DNA of 38,221 nucleotides from RGIG6353 sp045590615. GTDB lineage: Bacteria; Bacillota; Clostridia; Oscillospirales; SIG627. The stretch is from NCBI GenBank assembly GCA_045590615.1, contig JAZNRH010000093.1:1-38221 (forward strand), in the 5' to 3' direction. Shown here piece after piece: positions 7,308 to 15,413 of the stretch (positions within the stretch are counted from its first letter, which is position 1; the number at the start of each line of letters is the position of its first letter). A program made the translations under genes and the position numbers. The notes beneath the pieces were generated by a model that saw only the letters and a program-made list of their open reading frames with translations, made no database searches and was not told where the DNA came from.

Positions 7308-8261
7308 GTGTTGGGACAGACAACTAAAGGCTACAGAATAAAAAAGAAACACATGGAAGACACGTTTGCTCTTCCGAGAAGAATAATAAAAAAGCTTGCC
7401 GAAGCAAGCGAATTTGAATTGAAAATGCTGGTAGTGCTTGCTTCTCTTGAGCTTGAAAACGAATACGTTTCGGAGAGTGAATTTATTGAAGCGCTCGAAA
7501 AAGCAGGGGTTTCAAGCAGTGAGTTTTCGCAGGGAATCGCCTTTCTCAGAGGAGCTGATTTTCTCGAGGCAGGAAGCATAAAGAACGTTGAACAAAAGCC
7601 TCAGCCCGAACAAAAAGAGGGCGTTAAGCATACGCCGAGCGCAAAGCCGTCTTACACCTCTGCACAGCTTGCTAAGGCAAGCACGAATACCAAGTTCAAG
7701 GACCTTGTTGAGTATGCGTCGGCGAGACTCGGAAAAATGTTTAATACAAGCGAGCTGTCAACCCTTTATTCGTTCAATGATTATCTGTGTATGCCATACG
7801 ACGTGATTATGCTGGCAATAGAGCATTGCGTATCGGAGGGCAAGGGCTCGCTGAGATACGTTGAAAAGCTGCTTATCAGCTTTGCCGACGGTGGAATTGA
7901 CACCTATCAGAAGGCAGAGGAATACATAGTACAAAGAAAGAATTATCTCTCCTTCGAGGGCAAGATGAGAAAAATGCTGGGCATTGGCTCAAGAGCTCTA
8001 TTGGCAAAGGAAAAGGCTTTCTTGTCCGATTGGCTCAAGTGGAATATTTCGGACGAGATGATTGATCTGGCATACGAAAGAACGATTGTCAATACGAGCA
8101 AGCCCTCGATTGATTATATGAACACAATTATCAAGAGCTGGCACGTTGCAGGCTTTACCACCGTCAACGACGTCAAGCTTGGTGACAAGAAGCCGAGTAG
8201 CTCGTCAAACGTTGACTTCGACGACTTTTTCAAGGTTGCCGTAGAAAGCAGTAAAAAATAA
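7308..8261 (+). CDS. DnaD-domain replication initiation protein
   Basis: About 317 residues. The N-terminal third (about 20-90) looks like a winged-helix region (FELKMLVVLASLELENEYVS). A low-complexity linker rich in Lys, Pro and Gln follows. Two consecutive helical DnaD/DnaB_2-type domains come next (FKDLVEYASARLGKMFNTSE ... and RKMLGIGSRALLAKEKAFLS ...). Such proteins recruit the helicase loader at replication origins in Firmicutes. The following gene encodes a DnaC/DnaI-like ATPase, which supports the call. AAAGGGG at 7296-7302 points to GTG 7308 or TTG 7311 rather than the upstream GTG at 7293. Confidence 0.85.
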   Translation: MLGQTTKGYRIKKKHMEDTFALPRRIIKKLAEASEFELKMLVVLASLELENEYVSESEFIEALEKAGVSSSEFSQGIAFLRGADFLEAGSIKNVEQKPQPEQKEGVKHTPSAKPSYTSAQLAKASTNTKFKDLVEYASARLGKMFNTSELSTLYSFNDYLCMPYDVIMLAIEHCVSEGKGSLRYVEKLLISFADGGIDTYQKAEEYIVQRKNYLSFEGKMRKMLGIGSRALLAKEKAFLSDWLKWNISDEMIDLAYERTIVNTSKPSIDYMNTIIKSWHVAGFTTVNDVKLGDKKPSSSSNVDFDDFFKVAVESSKK

Positions 8262-8279
8262 CGAAAGGAACACTTGACT

Positions 8280-9221
8280 ATGGAGAAAAGTGTTTATGAA
8301 ATATTCAAGGAAAAAGCACCTCTGGCAAGAGAGCTGGCAGAAAGACGCTCGTATGAGGTATGGGCAAAGGATTCCGAGATAGAGAAAATCGACAAGGAGC
8401 TATCCGAAACGGGTCTCAGAATTTTTGCAGCAGCTTTATCCGGTGAAGAAAACAGAGATGCTGAATACAAGAAGCTCGAGAACAGACTCTCTTCACTTAA
8501 GCTTGAAAAAAAACAGCGCCTCGAGGCACTTGGCTATCCTGCCGACTATACCGAAGTCAAATATGAGTGTGAAAAATGCTCGGACACGGGCTACGTTGGA
8601 ATAAAGATGTGCGACTGTTTGAAAAAGGCGCTTATTCAGCAGAGCTACAGAAGCTCGGGTATAGGCAAATATCTTGAAAAACAGACCTTTGATAATTTTG
8701 ACCTGACACTCTATCAGTTTGGCAAGATTCGTGAGAATATGTCAAGGATACTCAGCCGTGCAAAAGCCTTTGCAAGCGAGTTTTCCGACTCGAGCGCAGA
8801 GTCGCTTCTTTTTGTAGGTGGTACGGGACTTGGCAAAACGCATATATCGTCAGCCATCGCAAAATGCGTAATAGAGAAGGGATATTCCGTATCCTATGAC
8901 AGCGCACAGAATATAATTTCGGCCTTTGAACGTGAGCGCTTTGGCAGAGACGACAAGCAGGATTCTCAGAAATATCTGAACGCAGACCTGCTCATTATCG
9001 ACGACCTCGGTGCAGAAATCCAGTCAAAGAGCTCTGTATCGTATTTCTATACTCTTATAAACACAAGGCTTATTTCATCAAAGCCGACTATAATTTCCAC
9101 CAATCTCACCCCAAAAGAGCTGACTGCTCAATACGAGGAGAGAATAGTATCAAGGCTCTTTGGAGAATACAGCGTATTCTTGTTTGAGGGCGAGGATATA
9201 AGAAAGGTGAAAAGACAATGA
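8280..9221 (+). CDS. DnaC/DnaI-like helicase-loader ATPase
   Basis: About 313 residues. A helical N-terminal region is followed by a zinc-binding knuckle (CEKC ... CDC, about residues 98-116). An AAA+ module comes next, with Walker A FVGGTGLGKTH, Walker B LLIIDDLGAE and sensor-like STNLTPKEL. This is the layout of DnaC/DnaI proteins that load the replicative helicase. The ATG at 8280 has AAAGGAA upstream and is preferred over an in-frame TTG at 8274. It follows the DnaD-like gene by 18 bp, and its stop overlaps the ybeY start (ATGA at 9218-9221), so all three are co-transcribed. Confidence 0.9.
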   Translation: MEKSVYEIFKEKAPLARELAERRSYEVWAKDSEIEKIDKELSETGLRIFAAALSGEENRDAEYKKLENRLSSLKLEKKQRLEALGYPADYTEVKYECEKCSDTGYVGIKMCDCLKKALIQQSYRSSGIGKYLEKQTFDNFDLTLYQFGKIRENMSRILSRAKAFASEFSDSSAESLLFVGGTGLGKTHISSAIAKCVIEKGYSVSYDSAQNIISAFERERFGRDDKQDSQKYLNADLLIIDDLGAEIQSKSSVSYFYTLINTRLISSKPTIISTNLTPKELTAQYEERIVSRLFGEYSVFLFEGEDIRKVKRQ

Positions 9222-9682
9222 AAAACGTTATTTACACAAGAGACAAAACTGCTCAAAAGCTCTTTACCCCATCACTCAGAGCGCTGACAAAAAGAGCAAT
9301 AAACGCAACGCTTCTCTTTGAAGAAGCAAGCCGTGAATGTGAGGTTTCGGTGACCTTTGTGGACGAGGACGAAATACAGAGCCTCAACCGTGACTACAGA
9401 AATAAGGACAGTGTGACCGACGTGCTCTCGTTTCCGACCCTTGACGATGACTGTGAAATCGTACCCTTTGATGATGAAGCAATTATGCTTGGCGACGTAA
9501 TTCTCTGCGCCAAGCGTTGCGCCGAGCAGGCAAAGGAGTTTGGTCACTCACTTGAAAGAGAGGTTGCATATCTTACAATCCATTCGGTTCTCCATCTTCT
9601 CGGTTACGACCATATGACAGATGAAGAAGAAAAAGAAATGACAGGAAAGCAAGACGAAATAATTCAAAAAGTGCGCTTGTAA
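9218..9682 (+). CDS. ybeY: Endoribonuclease YbeY
   Basis: A 154-residue zinc-dependent RNase involved in 16S rRNA 3' maturation and ribosome quality control. The diagnostic motif HSVLHLLGYDH near the C-terminus supplies the three zinc-binding histidines. FVDEDEIQSLNRDYRNKDSV and TDVLSFP are further family blocks. Length is normal. It is translationally coupled to the dnaC-like gene. In Bacillus ybeY follows phoH and pgpH; here phoH is about 3.2 kb upstream and the HD-domain, dgkA and cdd genes are absent from the interval. Confidence 0.95.
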   Translation: MKNVIYTRDKTAQKLFTPSLRALTKRAINATLLFEEASRECEVSVTFVDEDEIQSLNRDYRNKDSVTDVLSFPTLDDDCEIVPFDDEAIMLGDVILCAKRCAEQAKEFGHSLEREVAYLTIHSVLHLLGYDHMTDEEEKEMTGKQDEIIQKVRL

Positions 9683-9776
9683 TCTATATTTTGCACAAAA
9701 AGTGCTTCAAAACTTGGAAAAATATATCGCTTGAGCCGAATTTCAGGAAAAATGTCAAAAAATATCATTTTACCTA

Positions 9777-9804
9777 TTGAAAAAAAGACAGTTTTTGGTA
9801 TAAT
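9777..9804 (+). promoter_or_regulatory. Extended -10 promoter of prs
   Basis: TTGAAA (9777-9782), a 16-bp spacer and TATAAT (9799-9804) preceded by TGG, an extended -10. The predicted transcript start is near 9811, leaving a leader of about 60 nt. Confidence 0.75.
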
Positions 9805-9869
9805 ATAAACAGAAAGCACGGACTTTTCAAAATAAAGATTTGCCGTATGGCAAGAAATGGAGATTACAT

Positions 9870-10829
9870 ATGATTTCACATGGAAGAAACATTCAGCTCT
9901 TTTCTGCAAACGCCAGCAAGAACCTTTCAAAAAGAATTGCTGCTCAGCTTGGTCTCCCCCTTTCACAAAACGAGGTAAAGACCTTCTCTGACGGAGAAAT
10001 AGGCGTTTCGCTTTTCGACAGCGTAAGAGGTAGAGACGTTTTCGTTATTCAGTCTACCAACTACCCCGTAAACGACAACCTTATGGAGCTTCTTATTATG
10101 ATTGACGCTCTCAAGAGAGCAAGCGCAGGTAGAATTACGGCTATTATGCCATACTTCGGCTATGCACGTCAGGACAGAAAAGCTAAGGCACGTGACCCGA
10201 TCAGTGCAAAGCTCGTTGCTAATCTTCTTACGGTTGCAGGCGCTGACAGAATTCTTACAATGGACCTTCACGCTCCTCAGATTCAGGGCTTTTTCGATAT
10301 TCCTGTTGATAATCTTCAAGGTGCTCCCCTTCTTGCCAACTATTTCCTTTCCAATTTTGGCGATATGTCCAAGGATACGGTTGTAGTTTCTCCCGACCTT
10401 GGCTCGGTTACACGTTCAAGAGCTTTTGCACAAAGATGCAACGCTCCTCTTGCAATCGTTGACAAGAGACGTGCAAGAGCAAACGTTTCTGAGGTTTGCA
10501 ACATTATCGGCGACGTAAAGGGTAAGAGATGTATTCTCGTTGACGATATGATTGATACTGCAGGTACTATCTGCAACGCAGCTAAGGCTCTTATCGAAAT
10601 CGGTGGAGCAACTGAAGTTTATGCTTGTGCTACCCACGCAGTTCTTTCGGGCGAGGCAATCAATCGCTTTAAGGAAAGTCCTATGAAGAAGGTTATTCTT
10701 CTTGATACGATTGAAATTCCCGAAGATAAAATGCTTGACAAGTTTGTAGTTCTTAATACAGACGATATTTTTGCAAAGGCTATCAAGTGTATTTACGACG
10801 ACCAGCCCATCAGTCTCATATTCAACTGA
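9870..10829 (+). CDS. prs: Ribose-phosphate pyrophosphokinase
   Basis: About 319 residues, the usual size. It makes PRPP from ribose-5-phosphate and ATP for purine, pyrimidine, His, Trp and NAD synthesis. Visible motifs are FSDGEIGVSL, YFGYARQDRK (ATP side), DLHAPQIQGFFDIPVDNL (metal and substrate) and the PRPP loop CILVDDMIDTAGTICNAA. The ATG at 9870 follows GGAGA at suitable spacing; an upstream in-frame ATG-proximal extension lacks homology. The cinA start is one base after its stop. Confidence 0.97.
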   Translation: MISHGRNIQLFSANASKNLSKRIAAQLGLPLSQNEVKTFSDGEIGVSLFDSVRGRDVFVIQSTNYPVNDNLMELLIMIDALKRASAGRITAIMPYFGYARQDRKAKARDPISAKLVANLLTVAGADRILTMDLHAPQIQGFFDIPVDNLQGAPLLANYFLSNFGDMSKDTVVVSPDLGSVTRSRAFAQRCNAPLAIVDKRRARANVSEVCNIIGDVKGKRCILVDDMIDTAGTICNAAKALIEIGGATEVYACATHAVLSGEAINRFKESPMKKVILLDTIEIPEDKMLDKFVVLNTDDIFAKAIKCIYDDQPISLIFN

Positions 10830-10830
10830 T

Positions 10831-12081
10831 ATGAACCTGACTGCAGAAATAATCTGCGTCGGAACAGAGCTTCTTCTCGGAGACATCGTTGACACTAACT
10901 CTGCCCATATTTCAAAGGGCTTGGCAGAGCTTGGAATTAATCTGTTTCATCGCGAGACGGTTGGGGATAACCACGACCGTCTCGTTCGTGTTTTAGTCAA
11001 TGCCATCAATAACAACGACATCGTTATTACCTCGGGTGGTTTGGGCGCTACCTGTGATGACATCACCAAGGAGGCTGTGGCAGAGGCACTCGGCTTGAAG
11101 CTGATTTTACATCAAGGCTCTCTCGACAGAATCAAGGAGCATTTTACCCGACGCAATACACCTATGACCGACAACAACGTAAAACAGGCTTATCTCCCCG
11201 AGGGCGCAGTCGTTTTTGACAACGACTACGGAACAGCCCCCGTTACTGCCATACAAAAGGAGGGCAAAACCGTCGTTATGCTACCGGGTCCACCCAGAGA
11301 GCTTTGCCCGATGTTTGATGAAAAGGTCAAGCCTTGGCTCAGAGAAAAGTTCTCGGACTCGGTTATAGTTTCACGCAATCTCCGTCTTTACGGAATCGGA
11401 GAATCCTCGGCAGAGGATAAGCTGCGCGACCTTATGGACACATATACCAACCCCACAATCGCCCCCTACGCAAAGACGGGCGAGGTGCTTTTAAGACTTA
11501 CTGCAAGAGGCAAAAACGAAGCCGAATGTAACTCGGAAATTGACAAGCTTCAGGACAAGGTTCTCGAACGGGTCGGTGAATTCGTATACGGAATAGACGT
11601 AGAAAGCCTCGAAGAAGCACTTTGCAGCATCTGCAAGCAAAAGAATTTAACTGTTGCCTTCGCAGAAAGCTGTACAGGTGGTATGTGCGCAAATCGTGTA
11701 ATATCAATCCCGGGTGCTTCAAGAGTAATCGGTATGAGCGTAGTTACCTATTCGCCCGAGGCGAAGCAAAAGCTTGTGGGAGTCAAGAGTGAAACAATCA
11801 GAGCCTTTGGCACGATTAGTGCCGAATGTGCTTATGAAATGGCTGAGGGCTTGTTCTCTTTGTCGGGTGCTGATATAGCAGTTTCGGTGACGGGAGTCGC
11901 AGGACCCGACACCGACGAGGGTAAGGCTGTGGGCACGGTTTTCCTTGGCATTGCTACCAAAAAAGGAGTTCGCACTCTTGAGCTTAATCTTGCAAGAGGA
12001 AGAAAGGAGCGCGAATATATACGCACCCTCGCTTCTAACGCAGCTATAAACGAGGCAAGGCTGGAGGCTTTGTCATTTTGA
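10831..12081 (+). CDS. cinA: CinA (MoaB-like domain plus nicotinamide-nucleotide amidase domain)
   Basis: About 416 residues, full length. The N-terminal competence-damage/MoaB-like domain begins TAEIICVGTELLLGDIVDTN and includes TSGGLGATCDD. The C-terminal amidase domain carries the AESCTGGMCANRV motif and VTGVAGPDTDEGKAVGTVF. CinA-type enzymes hydrolyse NMN and pyrazine/ADP-ribose-type by-products in NAD salvage. It lies one base after prs with no evident ribosome site of its own, so translational coupling is likely. The link to prs (PRPP for NAD synthesis) is metabolically sensible but is inference. Confidence 0.95.
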   Translation: MNLTAEIICVGTELLLGDIVDTNSAHISKGLAELGINLFHRETVGDNHDRLVRVLVNAINNNDIVITSGGLGATCDDITKEAVAEALGLKLILHQGSLDRIKEHFTRRNTPMTDNNVKQAYLPEGAVVFDNDYGTAPVTAIQKEGKTVVMLPGPPRELCPMFDEKVKPWLREKFSDSVIVSRNLRLYGIGESSAEDKLRDLMDTYTNPTIAPYAKTGEVLLRLTARGKNEAECNSEIDKLQDKVLERVGEFVYGIDVESLEEALCSICKQKNLTVAFAESCTGGMCANRVISIPGASRVIGMSVVTYSPEAKQKLVGVKSETIRAFGTISAECAYEMAEGLFSLSGADIAVSVTGVAGPDTDEGKAVGTVFLGIATKKGVRTLELNLARGRKEREYIRTLASNAAINEARLEALSF

Positions 12082-12088
12082 CCTACTT

Positions 12089-12161
12089 CCCCGAATATGA
12101 TATATAAAAAAGTGGCGAGGTTGATTCAAAGCAATTTCCTACGTAATAAAAATATTCGGGG
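12089..12161 (+). promoter_or_regulatory. Inverted repeat enclosing a truncated 105-bp element
   Basis: Perfect 10-bp arms CCCCGAATAT (12089-12098) and ATATTCGGGG (12152-12161) flank the truncated element at 12107-12148. In RNA the right arm would cover the G-rich stretch next to the GTG start at 12162, so the fold could hide the ribosome site of the next gene. The arms could also be the remains of an older terminator split by the element. Confidence 0.6.
12107..12148 (+). repeat. 105-bp element, copy 3, 63-bp internal deletion
   Basis: The left end (A-tract plus GTGGCGAG) joins directly to the right end (GTTGATTCAAAGCAATTTCC). The missing 63 bp lie between two GGCGAG hexamers of the full element, one copy of which remains, as expected from slippage or recombination between short direct repeats. 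The right part matches copy 2 most closely (TTG where others have TTA). Confidence 0.88.
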
Positions 12162-12746
12162 GTGGATACCATAAAAAAGTATGAGAAATTCAAATCGTAT
12201 AAAACACTTTTCACTATTCTCATGACAGTGCTTTTGGCGTCAAGTATTTTCGGCTTTGTTATTTATTCAAAAAAGATGCCCGTCGGGCTTTGGAATTTTC
12301 CCGACGGGCTTATACAAGCCAAAGAGTCATCTGCAATACTTGAATTATTATTTTTACTTTGTATTTTTATTTCAGGCCCTACCATATACGCACCTGTTGC
12401 TTCGTTTTCAGCAGTATTGATTTACGGTGCAATTACGGGCTGCAGAATAGCCTCAGCGTCCGACGGACAGCTTTTTTCAATTTTTATCGAGGCTTTCTTT
12501 TCTACCCTGTCGGCATATCTTATCGTGATTTACGCAACCTTCGTTGCGCTGACGGGACTGAGGATTTTCACCGACGAAAAAACCAATAATAACAGAGTGC
12601 TCTTTGACGGCGTTATGTTCAGGGCTGTGCGCTTCAGGGGGATTTTCAATCTTCGCTATATCGCCAGCTACATAGCCTTCTTTTTACTCTTTCTCATTCT
12701 GGTCACACTCTGTGTTATGACAAAGCTCTTTTTAATTAGCATTTAG
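12162..12746 (+). CDS. Unrecognised multi-pass membrane protein
   Basis: About 194 residues with roughly four hydrophobic segments (near 16-35, 60-85, 100-128 and 168-192). I do not recognise the family. The segment ISGPTIYAPVASFSAVLIYG has Gly/Pro features seen in small membrane proteins of the SpoIIM type, but the resemblance is too weak to name it. The only reasonable start is GTG at 12162, within a G-rich stretch, with no clean Shine-Dalgarno. It is followed after 28 bp by a DUF624-like gene, then era-recO-mutS2, and all may share a transcript. Confidence 0.7.
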   Translation: MDTIKKYEKFKSYKTLFTILMTVLLASSIFGFVIYSKKMPVGLWNFPDGLIQAKESSAILELLFLLCIFISGPTIYAPVASFSAVLIYGAITGCRIASASDGQLFSIFIEAFFSTLSAYLIVIYATFVALTGLRIFTDEKTNNNRVLFDGVMFRAVRFRGIFNLRYIASYIAFFLLFLILVTLCVMTKLFLISI

Positions 12747-12774
12747 ATACGAAAAAAACTGAAAGGATGTATAT

Positions 12775-13737
12775 ATGAAAAATATCTTTGACGTCACAAG
12801 AGAAGGCAAGGGCGTTAAAAAAAGTGACAGCGCCAACTTTACCTTCGGTGGCTTTTTCAAACTGTTAAAGAGAAAATTCTTTGATTTATCAAAAGCAAAT
12901 TTTCTTTGGATTCTGGTCAATTTCCCTCTGTTCTTTGGATTTGTAGCCTTGTCGGGCAACTTTGATATTTACTTCTCTCAGCCCAGCGACCCATTATATC
13001 CGATAATCGACGGAGCAGCCAAATTCGGTATGTCTCCCTCTATGGCTGCCCTTTGGGGAGTAATCGGCAAAAATAGTATGGGCACTGTTGCAGGTCCGGT
13101 TGCCAAGGTGCTTTATGCCCTGACGGCTCTTGCTATTTTCACCTTCGGCCCTGCAAATACGGGACTCGCCTACGTGCTTCGCAACCACGCAAAAGAGGAA
13201 TACGTTGATATGCCTGCCGACTTTTTCAGAACGATTAAAAAGAATTTCTGGCAGTCGCTCGTGCTTGGAATATGTGATATCCTTTTCTCGCTTGTTATAA
13301 TCTACGACGTAATCTTCTTCAGAATTCAGGCGACTACGGGCTTTTTCAACAGTATGCTCTTCTTTTTCAGCATCTTCCTCGCACTCATCTGGGTGGTAAT
13401 GAGATTTTATATGTATCAGCTTCTCGTTACCTTCAAGCTGTCAACCTTCAAGATTTTCAAAAACTCTTTTATTTTCGCTCTCGTAGGTATGAAGAGAAAT
13501 ATAGTGGCACTGCTCGGAATTGCATTGACAATCCTTATTAACGTTATTATTTACGTTTATTTCCTGCCACTCGGTGGACTTCTTCCCTTCTTTATTACGG
13601 TGGCTCTTACCTCCTTCATCGGAATTTATGCAGCGTATCCGAATATTAAAAAGATTATGATTGACCCATATTATAAATCGACCGACCACATAGACGACAC
13701 ACCTCAGGACTCGTCGATTTTCACAGACCGAGGTTAA
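12775..13737 (+). CDS. YesL-like (DUF624) membrane protein
   Basis: A 320-residue protein with about six membrane segments. The block GPANTGLAYVLRNHAKEEYV followed by DMPADFFRTIKKNFWQS is typical of DUF624/YesL proteins, in which a conserved Gly-Pro region precedes an amphipathic F-x-x-x-K-x-N/R-W helix. Members often sit in carbohydrate-transport loci, but no such genes are next to this one. The function is unknown. The ATG at 12775 has AAAGGA upstream. It ends 18 bp before era. Confidence 0.75.
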   Translation: MKNIFDVTREGKGVKKSDSANFTFGGFFKLLKRKFFDLSKANFLWILVNFPLFFGFVALSGNFDIYFSQPSDPLYPIIDGAAKFGMSPSMAALWGVIGKNSMGTVAGPVAKVLYALTALAIFTFGPANTGLAYVLRNHAKEEYVDMPADFFRTIKKNFWQSLVLGICDILFSLVIIYDVIFFRIQATTGFFNSMLFFFSIFLALIWVVMRFYMYQLLVTFKLSTFKIFKNSFIFALVGMKRNIVALLGIALTILINVIIYVYFLPLGGLLPFFITVALTSFIGIYAAYPNIKKIMIDPYYKSTDHIDDTPQDSSIFTDRG

Positions 13738-13755
13738 TTGAAAGGATTATTGAAA

Positions 13756-14658
13756 ATGGATAAATTCACTCCAAGAACAGCGTTTATCGCTATTATCGGC
13801 TGTCCCAACGTAGGTAAATCAACACTTCTCAACCGTTTTTTAGGAGAAAAGGTTGCAGCAGTTTCAAAGAAGCCCCAGACCACAAGAACAAGGATTACGG
13901 GCATTCTCACAAAGGAGAATACGCAATACGTATTCCTTGACACACCCGGTATGCACAAGCCCAAAACAAAGCTTGGCGACAATATGGTAAAGGCAATCAA
14001 CACAGCAGTCGGAGACGTTGACGCAGTACTTTTCGTGACAGAAGCTAAAAATGAAATCACAACGATTGAAAGACAGATGCTCGAAAAGCTTGAAAAGCAG
14101 GGCTATCCTATAATACTTCTCGTCAACAAGTCGGACGTTGCCAAAAAAGGCGATATCCTCACTACGATTGACGTGTTTTCAAAAAGCTTCAAATTTGCTT
14201 CTATTATACCAATCAGTGCCGAAACGGGTGACAACGTCGAGGTTATTTTCGACGAGCTTGAGCCTTATATAACAGAGGGCGATTGGTTTTTCCCGTCGGA
14301 TATGCTCACCGACCAGCCCGAACGTGTAATCGTTGCAGAGGTAATCAGAGAAAAAATGCTCCGTCTACTCGACGACGAAGTGCCTCACGGAACGGCAGTC
14401 GTAATAGAAGATTTCAAGGATATACGAGGACATCTCATCGACGTTAGAGCCGAAATTTTCTGTGAAAAAGAGGGACACAAGGGCATTATTATCGGCAAAA
14501 ACGGTGCAATGCTCAAGAAAATCGGAACCTATGCAAGACAGGATTTAGAAGAATTTTTCGGAATTAAAGTCAACCTTAACCTTTGGGTAAAGGTCAAGGA
14601 AAATTGGAGAGACAGCGTTGCAAGTATAGCTAATTTCGGTCTCAATTTTGAGGAATAA
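13756..14658 (+). CDS. era: GTPase Era
   Basis: About 300 residues. The GTPase domain has G1 GCPNVGKST (about 15-23), G3 DTPGMHKP and G4 NKSD. The C-terminal KH domain has GIIIGKNGAMLKKIG, which binds the 3' end of 16S rRNA. It acts in 30S assembly, in the same process as YbeY. The start at 13756 follows AAAGGA and gives the normal N-terminus; the longer frame from 13738 is not needed. RecO starts 2 bp after its stop, the classical era-recO order. Confidence 0.97.
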   Translation: MDKFTPRTAFIAIIGCPNVGKSTLLNRFLGEKVAAVSKKPQTTRTRITGILTKENTQYVFLDTPGMHKPKTKLGDNMVKAINTAVGDVDAVLFVTEAKNEITTIERQMLEKLEKQGYPIILLVNKSDVAKKGDILTTIDVFSKSFKFASIIPISAETGDNVEVIFDELEPYITEGDWFFPSDMLTDQPERVIVAEVIREKMLRLLDDEVPHGTAVVIEDFKDIRGHLIDVRAEIFCEKEGHKGIIIGKNGAMLKKIGTYARQDLEEFFGIKVNLNLWVKVKENWRDSVASIANFGLNFEE

Positions 14659-14660
14659 AT

Positions 14661-15413
14661 ATGTTCAGGACAGTTAAGGGCTTAATTATCTCGCGCAAGC
14701 GCTTTGGCGAGGCGCACGCCTACCTGAACGCCCTGACCGAAGAGGGGCTCGTAACCTTCAGCGCTTACGGAATTATGTCTCCCAAAAGCAAAAATTTTGC
14801 AGCCTGCCAGCCCTACACCTTGTCCGAGCTTGTGCTGACGTCAAAGTCAGACTCGCTGACCTTATCGCAGGCAACTACAATCACGCATCTCATCAGACAG
14901 GGAATAGAATTTGAAAGGCTGTCGCTTGCCAACTATATAGTGAGCCTTGCCGGAGAAACCACCTTCACCCCCGAAGATGCTCCGTATATATATTCGCTCA
15001 CCTGCACAGCGCTTTCGCTGATAGACACCACTGATATTCCCGACGAAATAATCAAGGCGGTATTCGAGCTCAGACTGACCTCCTTATTGGGCTTTCAGCC
15101 CGATTTCAGCGAATGTATAATCTGCCACGGTAAGCTTGACGGTGGATTTTTCATATCCGATGAGGGTGGAGTTGTCTGCCCGAAGTGTATTGTCCCCGAG
15201 GGCAAGCACAAAATACCCTTGACTCAGCCTCTGATTGAGGCAATAGAAAAAATGCTCTCACTTTCTGACAAAAACGCCTTTGGTATACGCTTTAGCGACC
15301 CTGCTCTGCTTGCTAATTTCTGTCTGCTTGCAGAGAGGTTTTCTGTAGAGCATCTTGACTGCGCAGCCACGGCGCTGAGCTACTATAAAAATATTTTTAA
15401 GGAATTAAAATGA
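14661..15413 (+). CDS. recO: DNA repair protein RecO
   Basis: A 250-residue protein. The N-terminal OB-fold begins with RTVKGLIISRKRFGEAHAYL. A helical domain follows, then a four-cysteine zinc site (CIICHGKLDGGFF ... VVCPKC). RecO loads RecA onto SSB-coated single-stranded DNA with RecR. It is 2 bp downstream of era and overlaps mutS2 by 4 bp (ATGA at 15410-15413). Confidence 0.94.
   Translation: MFRTVKGLIISRKRFGEAHAYLNALTEEGLVTFSAYGIMSPKSKNFAACQPYTLSELVLTSKSDSLTLSQATTITHLIRQGIEFERLSLANYIVSLAGETTFTPEDAPYIYSLTCTALSLIDTTDIPDEIIKAVFELRLTSLLGFQPDFSECIICHGKLDGGFFISDEGGVVCPKCIVPEGKHKIPLTQPLIEAIEKMLSLSDKNAFGIRFSDPALLANFCLLAERFSVEHLDCAATALSYYKNIFKELK

Noticed and set aside
9683..9776. Terminator after ybeY
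   Set aside because: Only a 4-bp GCAC/GTGC stem is visible, too weak to call.
12162..12746. Identification as SpoIIM
   Set aside because: Only vague Gly/Pro and membrane-segment similarity is seen. Length and conserved positions could not be matched, so it is left unnamed.
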